64,000 bases of DNA from Guptibacillus hwajinpoensis. GTDB lineage: Bacteria; Bacillota; Bacilli; Bacillales; Bacillaceae_O. The DNA lies in assembly GCA_016841765.1 (NCBI GenBank), contig JAENYN010000002.1, positions 1-64,000 of the forward strand, written 5' to 3'. Positions 35,006-44,160 of this stretch are shown here, in pieces. The first letter of the stretch is position 1. The number at the start of each line of letters is the position of its first letter. Made by a program: the position numbers and the translations under genes. The notes beneath the pieces were generated by a model, which had not been told where the DNA came from, searched no databases, and worked only from the letters and a program-made list of their open reading frames with translations.

Positions 35006-36748
35006 ATGAAAATGAAAAATAAAAAGTGGCTGTTGCTGGCTCTCTTGCTCGCTTTGCTCTTTTTGCCGATGGTAGTCAGTAATTCGTATTATTTACGCCT
35101 CGTCAATCTCATCATCGTCTATTCAATGATTACGATAGGTTTGAATTTGATAACCGGGGTAACAGGCCAGGTCTCATTGGGCCATGCGGCATTTTGGGGG
35201 GTAGGCGCCTATATGTCAGCTTACATTACAACGACACTGGGCCTCTCTTTCTGGCTTTCCGTTCCCGCAGCAATCATTATAACGGGGATAATCGGGTTGT
35301 TTATAGCCTCATTCACACTGCATCTGGAAGGTCCTTATCTGGCAATGGCAACAATCGGGGTTGGAGAAATAACCCGCCAGGTGTTGATTAACTGGACGTC
35401 CTTCTCAGGCGGCCCATCCGGCATCTTCGGCATCCCGTTCATTTCAATCGGCAATTTCCAAATAGATACTGAGCCTAAATTTTATTATTTTGCCTTAACT
35501 GTCTTAATTTTGCTCTATGCTTCAACCCGCAAGTTGTTGAACTCCCGGATCGGTCGTTCCATGATCGCGATAAGAGAAAGCGAAGGTGCAGCGCGGGCGG
35601 TAGGTGTATACACGACAAGAATGAAAGTGCTCGTTTTCGGAATATCAACAGCCATTGCAGGTTTGGCTGGCTCTATATATGCTCATTGGGTCAACTATAT
35701 AAGTCCTGACACTTTCACTTTCACTGAATCCCTTCTATTTCTGACCATGATCATGATCGGGGGAATGGGTTCCCTTCCTGCCTCCATTATAGGTGCAGGT
35801 TCGATTGTTCTTTTATCCGAAGTGCTCAGGGATATTGAACAGCTGCGGATGGTTGTTTATGCCTTCCTCATTATCCTGGTGATTGTGTTCTTCCCTGAAG
35901 GGATAATCGGAATGATTCCAAAACGTTTCAGAAAAGGCAGATCGTACCCCGACTATGAAAAAGACGGGGCAGGCCAGGAAAAAGAACCACCCGCAAAGGA
36001 AGACGCGGACATGGATACCGTCATATTAAAGACGGAAGGTGTGACAAAGCGCTTTGGTGGTCTGACTGCAGTGAATCAAGTTGATTTCCAATTGAAAACA
36101 GGAGAGATACGGGCATTGATTGGACCGAATGGTTCAGGGAAAACCACTTTTTTAAATTGCCTGGCCGGCTGGTATGAAGTGGATGAAGGTAACATCTTGC
36201 TCAAAGAAAAAGAAATTTCCAAACTCCCAATTCATGTAAGGGCAAAGTCCGGAATTGCCCGCACATTTCAGAATATCCTGCTGTTTAGTGAAATGACAGT
36301 TTTAGAGAATGTTCTAGTGGCACTGAATGACAAAAGTAAAAATGAACACCAATTAATCATGGAAGCTTATGAAATCCTGGATGATGTCGGTTTATTGGAG
36401 ATCGCACATGAAAAGGTGACCGGCCTCCCTTATGGACACCAGCGGATTGTTGAAATCGCACGGGCGCTGGCGCTTTTTCCAAGTGTCCTGCTGCTCGATG
36501 AACCCGCGGCTGGAATGAATGATTCAGAGACAGCGAAATTGATGGAGCTCATTTACCGGATAAGGGAGAGAGGAATTACGGTACTCGTAGTGGAGCATGA
36601 CATGAAGCTGGTAATGGGTATCGCTGATTTCATAACTGTGTTCAATCAAGGGGAGGTTTTGGCAGAAGGCACCCCGGGTGAAATAAGCAGGCACCCTGAA
36701 GTAATCAAAGCTTATCTAGGAAAGGATGCTGTCGATGCTGTCAGTTAA
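35006..36748 (+). CDS. Fused LIV-type permease and ATPase (LivM-LivG)
   Basis: A 580-residue fusion. Residues 1 to about 310 are a LivM permease (TGQVSLGHAAFWGVGAYMSA; MTMIMIGGMGSLPASIIGAG region), then an acidic Lys/Glu/Pro linker (about 312-340), then a LivG ATPase with Walker A GPNGSGKTT, Q-loop FQNILLF, the signature region LPYGHQRIVEIARAL and Walker B VLLLDEPAAGMN. The canonical LSGGQ is replaced by LPYGHQ, which is normal for LivG (LPYGxQR). ATG 35006 is favoured by GAGGGGG upstream. Confidence 0.93.
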   Translation: MKMKNKKWLLLALLLALLFLPMVVSNSYYLRLVNLIIVYSMITIGLNLITGVTGQVSLGHAAFWGVGAYMSAYITTTLGLSFWLSVPAAIIITGIIGLFIASFTLHLEGPYLAMATIGVGEITRQVLINWTSFSGGPSGIFGIPFISIGNFQIDTEPKFYYFALTVLILLYASTRKLLNSRIGRSMIAIRESEGAARAVGVYTTRMKVLVFGISTAIAGLAGSIYAHWVNYISPDTFTFTESLLFLTMIMIGGMGSLPASIIGAGSIVLLSEVLRDIEQLRMVVYAFLIILVIVFFPEGIIGMIPKRFRKGRSYPDYEKDGAGQEKEPPAKEDADMDTVILKTEGVTKRFGGLTAVNQVDFQLKTGEIRALIGPNGSGKTTFLNCLAGWYEVDEGNILLKEKEISKLPIHVRAKSGIARTFQNILLFSEMTVLENVLVALNDKSKNEHQLIMEAYEILDDVGLLEIAHEKVTGLPYGHQRIVEIARALALFPSVLLLDEPAAGMNDSETAKLMELIYRIRERGITVLVVEHDMKLVMGIADFITVFNQGEVLAEGTPGEISRHPEVIKAYLGKDAVDAVS

Positions 36749-37439
36749 GGATTTAAAAGTGAACTACGGTGCAATTCAAGCTGTCAAGAAAGTGGATATC
36801 GAAGTTTCACAGGGTGAAGTTGTCATGATTGTAGGAGCAAACGGGGCTGGGAAAACGACGATTGTCCATTCTATCATGGGGTACGTAAGGCCGGATGAAG
36901 GCACAATCACGTTTGAAGGCCAAAATCTTTTGAAAATACCTCCCCACAAAATGATCGAACGGGGCATCAGCATTGTTCCAGAAGGAAGACGGGTTTTTGC
37001 GGAAATGACAGTGAAGGAAAATCTGGAGTTAGGTGCGTATTCCGTCTCAGATGCCCGCAGGATAGAAGAAAATATTGAAAGGATGTATGTCCTATTTCCC
37101 AGATTGAAAGAGAGGGAAAAGCAGTTAGCGGGGTCGCTGAGTGGAGGGGAGCAGCAAATGGTGGCTATCGCACGAGCTTTGATGTCCGATCCTAAACTGC
37201 TGCTGATGGATGAACCCTCCATGGGTCTGGCGCCGGTCATTACCGAACAAATTTATGAAAATATCAAAACGATAAAAAAGCAAAATACGAGCATTTTACT
37301 CATCGAACAAAATGCATATATGGCCATGTCTGTTGCTGAACAGGGGTACGCTGTGCAAAATGGCGAGGTCGTTTTTTCGGGAGAAATAGAATCTTTTAAA
37401 GATAACGATTCTATCAGAGAGGCATATTTAGGAATATAA
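36735..37439 (+). CDS. livF: LIV-type ABC transporter ATPase (LivF-like)
   Basis: A 234-residue nucleotide-binding subunit with Walker A GANGAGKTT, LSGGEQQMVAIARAL, Walker B LLLMDEPSMGL and the LivF-typical PSMGLAPVI. Start at ATG 36735 (AAAGG nine bases upstream) overlaps the end of the fused gene by 14 bases, indicating coupled translation; the ATG at 36726 is too close to the site. Confidence 0.92.
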   Translation: MLSVKDLKVNYGAIQAVKKVDIEVSQGEVVMIVGANGAGKTTIVHSIMGYVRPDEGTITFEGQNLLKIPPHKMIERGISIVPEGRRVFAEMTVKENLELGAYSVSDARRIEENIERMYVLFPRLKEREKQLAGSLSGGEQQMVAIARALMSDPKLLLMDEPSMGLAPVITEQIYENIKTIKKQNTSILLIEQNAYMAMSVAEQGYAVQNGEVVFSGEIESFKDNDSIREAYLGI

Positions 37440-37473
37440 ATTAAAGGTTCACAGCATTTTAGGAGGGATTGCA

Positions 37474-39564
37474 GTGTCAAAATATAGAATCGGATGCGAC
37501 ATCGGCGGGACATTCACCGACTTTATCCTATTCAATGATGAAACAAAAGATATGTTTGTGCATAAATTGCTTTCTTCACCGGGGGAGTTTGAGAAATCGG
37601 TCATTCAAGGCGCGAAAGACCTTATCGATAAATACGAAATCAATACGGAAGGGGTACAGTTTTTCTGTCACAGTTCGACAGTGGCTTTAAATACGCTGGT
37701 TGAGCGCAAAGGCGGCAATACAGCACTTATCACCACTAAAGGGTTCCGCGATGTTTTAGAAATCGGCCGGGCGACACGTGTTCATGAGTATGACTTATTC
37801 CAAACGAAAACACCCCCGCTTGTTCCAAGGAATCTGCGTTTTGAAGTCAATGAAAGAATGAATTATGAAGGTGAAATGATTGAGCCTCTTGATGAGGAAG
37901 AAATCTTGCGGGTCGCGCGCCATTTACGAAAGGAAGGCATCCAGACAGTTTCCGTTGTGTTCCTTCATTCTTATGCCAATGGGGCACATGAGAAGCGGGC
38001 GAAAGAGCTGATTTTGTCGGTAATGCCGGAAGCAATCGTCTCTCTTTCTTCAGAAATCAATCCAATTTACAGAGAATTCGAACGCACGAGCAGTACAGTT
38101 GTCAACACGTATGTGGCACCTAAAGTGATAGATTACTTATCAAAGCTTGAGAAGGAGCTGAAAAAGCTGGGCTTTCTATGTGAACTCCATATCACTCAGA
38201 GTTCCGGCGGACTCATGTCATCCCAGTTCGCAAAAGAAAGAACAATTAACATGTTAATGGCTGGTCCTGCTGCGGGTGTGACTGCTGCAGCATATATTGC
38301 CCGCCTAAGTGGTGAAGACAAGATCATTGCGTTAGATACAGGGGGGACGACACAGCTGATCAGTCTTGTTGAAAATAATTCGATCACGCCAATCATCGAT
38401 GCGGAAATAGCAGGATATCCGGTGCGTGTTCCAGTTGTTGATGTCCGGGCAATCGGGGCAGGCGGGGGATCAATCGCCAGAATCGATTCCGGAGGAAAGC
38501 TGACAGTTGGGCCGGACAGTGCCGGTGCCCGTCCGGGGCCAGTCTGTTATGGAGTTGGAGGAACAGAGCCGACTGTGACAGATGCGGATGTTGTATTAGG
38601 GTATTTGAACCCGGATTTCTTTCTTGGCGGAGGGATTAAGCTGGACAAGAAAAAGGCGGAGGAAGCCATTTTCGGAAAAATCGCAAAGCCGCTCGGTCTC
38701 AACTTGTACGAAGCGGCATCAGGAATAATTGAAGTCATTAATTCAGAGAGGATCGGCTCCATTAGGAAATTATTAATTGAAGAAGGCCATGATCCGAGGG
38801 ATTTTTCGATTGTCGCCTTCGGCGGCGCCGGACCGGTGCATGCTGCTGAAATCGCAAAGGAACTGGAAGTGAAGTCGGTCATCGTGCCAAAACACCCGGG
38901 TTTATTGTCTCCGATCGGCAGTCTTTCGGCTGAACTGCGCAGGGATCATATCCAGACATTGAACTTGAATCTGGACCAGCTGAAAATAGAGGGACTGAAA
39001 AAGATAAGTGATGAGAACAGGGAACGTTTAATGAACGAACTGAAGGATGAAGGGGTGAGAGCTGAAGAAATCACATTTAATATGCAGGCGGATATAAAGT
39101 ACGATGGACAGCTCAATGAACTGATTGTCGATGTTGAAACCCTGGATAAAGAAGAAATAAAAGAGAACTTCTTCAAGGAACATGAACGGCTCTTCGGATA
39201 CTACACGGAAGATGAAGAAGTTATGATGACCAACCTGCGGTTTATTGCAAAATACCAATTCCCTGAAGTTTCATTGAAGGAAGTCGAAGAAATCGATCAA
39301 AATACCGCACGCGCGCGTAAAGAAGACAGGTATGTATACTTCAAAGAGTATGCAAAATTGATTGACTGTCCTGTTTATGACCGGAATTTGTTAAACAGGA
39401 ACAATGTCATTTACGGACCTGCCATTGTAGAGGAGTATGATTCGACTACAGTCATCTACCCAAAACAAAAAGCGGTTGTCGATTTATATGGAAACCTGAT
39501 TATTTCCTCCATTCGCAATACAGGGGAAAATGCCATGACGGAAGAAGCGGAGGCGTTGTATTAA
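37474..39564 (+). CDS. Hydantoinase/oxoprolinase family subunit A (HyuA-like)
   Basis: A 696-residue ATP-binding subunit of the HyuA/5-oxoprolinase/acetone carboxylase family, which with HyuB activates a carbonyl with ATP and hydrolyses or carboxylates the substrate. The N-terminal IGCDIGGTFTDFILF loop is intact and SSGGLMSS and GAGGGSIARIDSGG are present. The second phosphate loop, normally a DxGGTSTD-type motif, here reads LDTGGTTQLISL, lacking the last acidic residue. GTG start at 37474 with AGGAGGG upstream. Overlaps hyuB by one base. Confidence 0.9.
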   Translation: MSKYRIGCDIGGTFTDFILFNDETKDMFVHKLLSSPGEFEKSVIQGAKDLIDKYEINTEGVQFFCHSSTVALNTLVERKGGNTALITTKGFRDVLEIGRATRVHEYDLFQTKTPPLVPRNLRFEVNERMNYEGEMIEPLDEEEILRVARHLRKEGIQTVSVVFLHSYANGAHEKRAKELILSVMPEAIVSLSSEINPIYREFERTSSTVVNTYVAPKVIDYLSKLEKELKKLGFLCELHITQSSGGLMSSQFAKERTINMLMAGPAAGVTAAAYIARLSGEDKIIALDTGGTTQLISLVENNSITPIIDAEIAGYPVRVPVVDVRAIGAGGGSIARIDSGGKLTVGPDSAGARPGPVCYGVGGTEPTVTDADVVLGYLNPDFFLGGGIKLDKKKAEEAIFGKIAKPLGLNLYEAASGIIEVINSERIGSIRKLLIEEGHDPRDFSIVAFGGAGPVHAAEIAKELEVKSVIVPKHPGLLSPIGSLSAELRRDHIQTLNLNLDQLKIEGLKKISDENRERLMNELKDEGVRAEEITFNMQADIKYDGQLNELIVDVETLDKEEIKENFFKEHERLFGYYTEDEEVMMTNLRFIAKYQFPEVSLKEVEEIDQNTARARKEDRYVYFKEYAKLIDCPVYDRNLLNRNNVIYGPAIVEEYDSTTVIYPKQKAVVDLYGNLIISSIRNTGENAMTEEAEALY

Positions 39565-41312
39565 TGGTTGATATTATCACGGAACGTGTCGTCACAAATT
39601 ATTTATTCACCGTCGCAGAGGAAATGGGGATTATCACCATGCGGACTGCCCGATCGAATGTCATCAAAGAGGGAGGCGATTTCTCAACCGCCCTTTATGA
39701 CTGGAAGGGAAGACTTGCACAGCATGGGAGGGATATGCCCGCCCATCAAGGCCTTTTTCCTGTGCTGATCAAACAGGCGCTGGAAAAACTAGATATCACG
39801 GAAATCAAACAGGGTGACGTTTTTATAACGAACACGGAGGATACGGCAGGCTCCCACTTGAATGATGTCAAAGTTTTCGCTCCGGTTTTTTACTCAGGCG
39901 AAATTGTTATGTGGGCTGCCAACCTTTCACATTGGCCCGATGTAGGTGGTGCTGTCCCGGGAAGCTATTATGGCCAGGCCACAGAAATTTATCAGGAAGG
40001 AATCCAGATTCCGCTGACTAAGATTGCGGAAAAGGGCGAACTGCGCGACGAAATCACGTCTCTTATCATGAAAAATGTCCGGGGCAGCAAAGAGCGTTTA
40101 GGAGACTTGAGGGCACAAATCGCATCCATAAATTTTGCTTCAAAACGTATCGAAAAGCTGTTTGAGAAATATGGAAAGGATACGATCTTCTCGTGTTTTG
40201 ACAGTTTAAACGATTATTCCGAATACCGGATGCGCGAAGCAATCAAAAAAATCCCCGATGGAACGTATACGTTTGAAGACTTTATGGATAACGACGGAGT
40301 GGAGGACCGGCCTGTCAGATTTCACGCCAGGATTACAGTCGAGAACGATGAAGTCACGTTTGATTTCAAAGACTGTGATAAAGATGTCAAAGGGCCGATC
40401 AATTCACCCTATACGCAAACGTGTTCAGCTGCATATTTTGCCATCCGGGTGGTGACAGACCATACGATACCGCCGAATGAAGGCTGCTATAGTCCCGTCA
40501 ACGTCTTAACAGAGGGCGGAAGTGTTGTCGATGCCCCGCCAGCGGCGCCAAGAGTGTTTTGTACGCATGAAACATCAACGAGGCTGGTCGATGTATGCCT
40601 GGGCGCCTTTCATCAGGCCCTGCCAGATAAGGTTCCTGCTGCAGGGTGCGGAACAAGTTTCATCATGATTGTCGGGGGCAAAGACCCTCGGAATTCCAGG
40701 CATTACGCCTGGTATGAACCAATCGCGGGTGGATTCGGTGCAAGGCCAGGGAAGGATGGTATGGACGGAACACGCGTTCATATGGGAAATACCGCAAACA
40801 CCCCTGTTGAAGTGTTCGAAAGAGATTATCCGCTTGTATGCGAAAAGTATGAATATATCACAGACAGTGCAGGTGCAGGTGAATATCGGGGCGGCCTCGG
40901 TGTAGTGAAACAAATACGCGGCCTTGAAGTTCAGCATAATGCACCTGTAGTGACCTCTGTATCTGAAAGAAATAATTTCTCGCCTTATGGCCTGAATGGC
41001 GGGAAACCTGCCGAACGCGGAAAGTTTGTCATTGTTGATCACGATGAAGCGGAGCGTTCAATGCCGGGCAGCTGTCCGGGAAAAACAAACTATATCCTGC
41101 AAACCGAAGAAAAGTGGGCAGGTTACAGCCCCGGCGGAGGCGGCTTTGGAGATCCGTTGAAAAGGGATCCGAAAAAAGTGTTGGAAGATGTCATTCAAGA
41201 AAAGGTTTCAGTGGAAAAAGCGAAAGAAGACTATGGGGTAGTCATCCGAAAAGAGACTCTTTCCATTGATGAAAAAGCGACAAGGCGACTACGCGGTGAG
41301 CTGCTCCCGTAA
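39564..41312 (+). CDS. Hydantoinase B/oxoprolinase family subunit (HyuB-like)
   Basis: A 582-residue partner of the preceding subunit, which holds the amide-cleaving site in this family. Typical segments are RSNVIKEGGDFSTALYD, AHQGLFPVLIK, NTEDTAGSHLNDVKVFAPVF, GGGFGDPLKRDP and the closing helical tail. Its start codon overlaps the hyuA stop (TAATG), so subunits are made together. Candidate activities include hydantoin, oxoproline, lactam or other cyclic-amide opening; the sequence alone does not decide. Confidence 0.9.
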   Translation: MVDIITERVVTNYLFTVAEEMGIITMRTARSNVIKEGGDFSTALYDWKGRLAQHGRDMPAHQGLFPVLIKQALEKLDITEIKQGDVFITNTEDTAGSHLNDVKVFAPVFYSGEIVMWAANLSHWPDVGGAVPGSYYGQATEIYQEGIQIPLTKIAEKGELRDEITSLIMKNVRGSKERLGDLRAQIASINFASKRIEKLFEKYGKDTIFSCFDSLNDYSEYRMREAIKKIPDGTYTFEDFMDNDGVEDRPVRFHARITVENDEVTFDFKDCDKDVKGPINSPYTQTCSAAYFAIRVVTDHTIPPNEGCYSPVNVLTEGGSVVDAPPAAPRVFCTHETSTRLVDVCLGAFHQALPDKVPAAGCGTSFIMIVGGKDPRNSRHYAWYEPIAGGFGARPGKDGMDGTRVHMGNTANTPVEVFERDYPLVCEKYEYITDSAGAGEYRGGLGVVKQIRGLEVQHNAPVVTSVSERNNFSPYGLNGGKPAERGKFVIVDHDEAERSMPGSCPGKTNYILQTEEKWAGYSPGGGGFGDPLKRDPKKVLEDVIQEKVSVEKAKEDYGVVIRKETLSIDEKATRRLRGELLP

Positions 41313-41372
41313 TGGTAATCACTATAAGGCGGTCCGATAGCATGGATGCCCTTGTAACGGAGGAGGAGAAGC

Positions 41373-42056
41373 ATGAATAACAAGGTAATTGAACTGCAGG
41401 ACATCCACCAGTTCGTCCAGGACGAACAGACACTTATGGTTGGCGGATTCGGTCTGGTCGGTTCCCCCTTAACCTTAATTCGCGAACTGGAAAATGCGGA
41501 TGTAAAAAACCTTACCATCATCAGCAACAATCTTGGCGAAGTTGGTAAGGGGCTGGGAAAGTTATTGCTGCAAGGAAAAATCAAAAAAGCGATCGGTTCT
41601 TATTTCACCTCCAATCCCGATGTCGGAGAACGGTATATCAACAACAAACTGGATATAGAGCTTATCCCTCAGGGGACTTTATCAGAAGCAATCCGGGCAG
41701 GTGGAGCCGGCATTGGGGGTTTTTATGTAAAAACCGGTGTTGGGACATTGCTCAGCGCCGGCAAGCCAACCCGGGAAATCAACGGGGAAACCTATCTTTT
41801 TCAAGAGTCATTAAAAGCCGATATCGCTTTGATAAAGGCAAAGTATGCGGATGAATTAGGGAATCTGATATTTGAGAAAACAGCACGGAACTTTAATCCG
41901 CTTATGGCTGCAGCGGCGAAAAAAGTCATTGTCGAAGTTGATGAAGTTGTCCCAACTGGATCTTTATCACCAGAAGCCATTGTGACACCGCATTTATTTG
42001 TAGACCATATGTTAATCAGCCAACTGGATATTGAGGCGGTGAGGAATTTTGGATAA
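41373..42056 (+). CDS. 3-oxoacid CoA-transferase subunit A
   Basis: A 227-residue alpha subunit of family I CoA-transferases (ScoA/PcaI/AtoD). The CoA-binding signature is MVGGFGLVGSPLTLI, and GGAGIGGFYVKTGVGT follows at about 110. It moves CoA from a donor such as succinyl-CoA to a 3-oxo acid, with subunit B. GGAGGAG precedes the ATG. It overlaps subunit B by eight bases. Confidence 0.92.
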   Translation: MNNKVIELQDIHQFVQDEQTLMVGGFGLVGSPLTLIRELENADVKNLTIISNNLGEVGKGLGKLLLQGKIKKAIGSYFTSNPDVGERYINNKLDIELIPQGTLSEAIRAGGAGIGGFYVKTGVGTLLSAGKPTREINGETYLFQESLKADIALIKAKYADELGNLIFEKTARNFNPLMAAAAKKVIVEVDEVVPTGSLSPEAIVTPHLFVDHMLISQLDIEAVRNFG

Positions 42057-42702
42057 TCGTGATTATAAAGAAACAATAGCTGAACGAACTGCCCAAGAAT
42101 TGAAAAGCGGCGAAATTGTCAATCTTGGCATCGGAATACCGACTAAAGTGGTCAATTACCTGGATGACAAGACGGAAATCTTTTTGCATTCCGAAAACGG
42201 GATTCTGGGGGTTGGGCCAGAGCCTTCGGAAACTCAAATTAATCAGAATCTGGTAAATGCGGGAAAGCAACCTGTTACTGAAAAAACGGGAGCCTCCTTC
42301 TTCGACAGTGCCCAATCGTTCGGTATGATCCGGGGAGAACATGTCCACGTTGCTATATTGGGAGCATTGCAAGTGGATGAGCGAGGCCAGATCGCCAACT
42401 GGGCAGTACCAGGAAAGACGATACTGGGAGTAGGCGGGGCGATGGACTTGCTGGTTGGCGCCAAAAGGAAGATTGTCACAATGAGGCACACCACTAAAAA
42501 AGGGGAGCCGAAAATCGTCAAAGAATGCACGTTTCCGATTTCCGGAGTCCAACCGGTAGATAAAATCATCACGGAATTGGCAGTATTCTCAGTAATAGAT
42601 AAGCACCTTGTCCTTGAGGAGCTATTGGGTGGTGCGTCTTTTGAAGAAGTAAAAGAAAAAACGGAGGCAGATTTCACCGTACATGATCATCTTAAGGTAT
42701 GA
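42049..42702 (+). CDS. 3-oxoacid CoA-transferase subunit B
   Basis: A 217-residue beta subunit with the catalytic Glu in LHSENGILGVGP (about 49) and the opening VNLGIGIPTKV. The end segment KIITELAVFSVIDKHLVL is typical. It starts with TTG at 42049, inside subunit A, behind GGTGAGG. Confidence 0.92.
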   Translation: MDNRDYKETIAERTAQELKSGEIVNLGIGIPTKVVNYLDDKTEIFLHSENGILGVGPEPSETQINQNLVNAGKQPVTEKTGASFFDSAQSFGMIRGEHVHVAILGALQVDERGQIANWAVPGKTILGVGGAMDLLVGAKRKIVTMRHTTKKGEPKIVKECTFPISGVQPVDKIITELAVFSVIDKHLVLEELLGGASFEEVKEKTEADFTVHDHLKV

Positions 42703-42742
42703 AGTTTTCTTTAATAATCCTATTTAAAAAGGAGCATAATCC

Positions 42743-44125
42743 ATGGATAACGTTTTTCACCGGAATTTGAACCATTCATACCCTGTGATTAAGCGGGGAG
42801 AAGGTGTTTATTTATATGATCAAGATGAGAAAAGGTATCTGGATGGTGCAGCCGGTGCTCTTTCGGTAAGCCTCGGATACAGCAATGTAGAAGTTATTCA
42901 GGCGATTACTGAACAAGCGGGGAAAGTCCCGTTTGTTCATACGATGCGGTTTGAGACTGATATCTTGCATCAATGTTCATCACAGATCGCCAGATGGGCA
43001 CCGGATAATTTGAACAAAGTGTACCTTACCTCTGGGGGCGCGGAAGCTGTGGAAAGTGCAATTAAGCTGGCTCGGCAATACCACTCGATCAAAGGGAATG
43101 ATACAAAGTATAAAGTGATCGGAAGATGGCAGGGATATCACGGGAATACATTAGGTGCCCTCTCTGCGGGAGGAGATATAAAAAGGAGAAAGCTTTATGC
43201 GAAACAATTGCCTGATTTCGAGCATGTCCACCCGCCGTATTGCCGCCAATGCCCATATGGAAAAGAATATGAAAAGTGTAAAAATGAAGGGCTGAGCTGC
43301 GTCCAGGACTTAGAAGAAAAAATTTTAGAGGCTGGTCCTGAGAATATCGCCGCATTTATTGCGGAGCCGATTATTGGAAGCCAGATTGCGGCGCTTGTCC
43401 CGCCGGATGAATATTGGAGCGAAGTAAAAGAGGTATGCGAACGGCATGATATCCTTCTGATTGCGGATGAAGTAATGACCGGGTTTGCCAGAACCGGTGA
43501 GGCATTTGCAGCAGACCACTGGGACTTTAAGCCGGATATCATCACATTCGGGAAAGGGATATCAAGCTCATATATACCGCTTGGAGGCATAATTGTCTCC
43601 GATCAGATCATTTCAGCGATACATGAAGAAAGCGACGGGGTATTTTTGCATGGCTACACGTTCAGCGGTCATCCACTGGCAGCAGCTGCAGGATCAGCTG
43701 TTTTGAGCTATATGGAAGCGAATAATCTGGTGGAGGAAGTAAGAGATAAGGGATATTATATGGAAACACGATTAAATGACCTAAAAAAAGACATTTCAAT
43801 TATCGGTGATATAAGGGGTAAGGGGCTTATGTGGGGCATGGAGATCGTAAAGGATCAAAAAACGAATGAGCCGTTTCCGCCCTTTGAAAAAATGGCCTAC
43901 AAAATATATGAGCATGCAATGGAAGAAGGCGTTATTTTTTACCCCGGCAGCGGGGCGATCCGTGGAGAAAGAGGAGACCATTTACTAATTGGCCCCCCGT
44001 TAACCATTACAATTGAAGAGATCGATCAGATGATAAGCATTTTAGAGAATGTGCTGCGCCGCTTTTCGGAACGTAACAGAGATTCCGGAAGAGATGGACA
44101 AGAAAGCGGAATGCAGCCCACTTAG
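42743..44125 (+). CDS. Class III pyridoxal-phosphate aminotransferase
   Basis: A 460-residue transaminase of the omega-amino acid/beta-amino acid group. The PLP lysine is in DIITFGKGISSSYIPLGG, the PLP-phosphate region in SGGAEAVESAIKLAR, and the Asp in LLIADEVMTGFARTG. An unusual four-Cys segment (CRQCPYGKEYEKC...LSC, about 155-180) is inserted in the middle and could bind metal. Its place between CoA-transferase and thiolase suggests it converts the amine released by HyuAB into an oxo acid. AAAAAGGAG precedes the ATG. Confidence 0.92.
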   Translation: MDNVFHRNLNHSYPVIKRGEGVYLYDQDEKRYLDGAAGALSVSLGYSNVEVIQAITEQAGKVPFVHTMRFETDILHQCSSQIARWAPDNLNKVYLTSGGAEAVESAIKLARQYHSIKGNDTKYKVIGRWQGYHGNTLGALSAGGDIKRRKLYAKQLPDFEHVHPPYCRQCPYGKEYEKCKNEGLSCVQDLEEKILEAGPENIAAFIAEPIIGSQIAALVPPDEYWSEVKEVCERHDILLIADEVMTGFARTGEAFAADHWDFKPDIITFGKGISSSYIPLGGIIVSDQIISAIHEESDGVFLHGYTFSGHPLAAAAGSAVLSYMEANNLVEEVRDKGYYMETRLNDLKKDISIIGDIRGKGLMWGMEIVKDQKTNEPFPPFEKMAYKIYEHAMEEGVIFYPGSGAIRGERGDHLLIGPPLTITIEEIDQMISILENVLRRFSERNRDSGRDGQESGMQPT

Positions 44126-44160
44126 AGCCTGTGATAACAAATGGAAGTGAGGAGACACTG

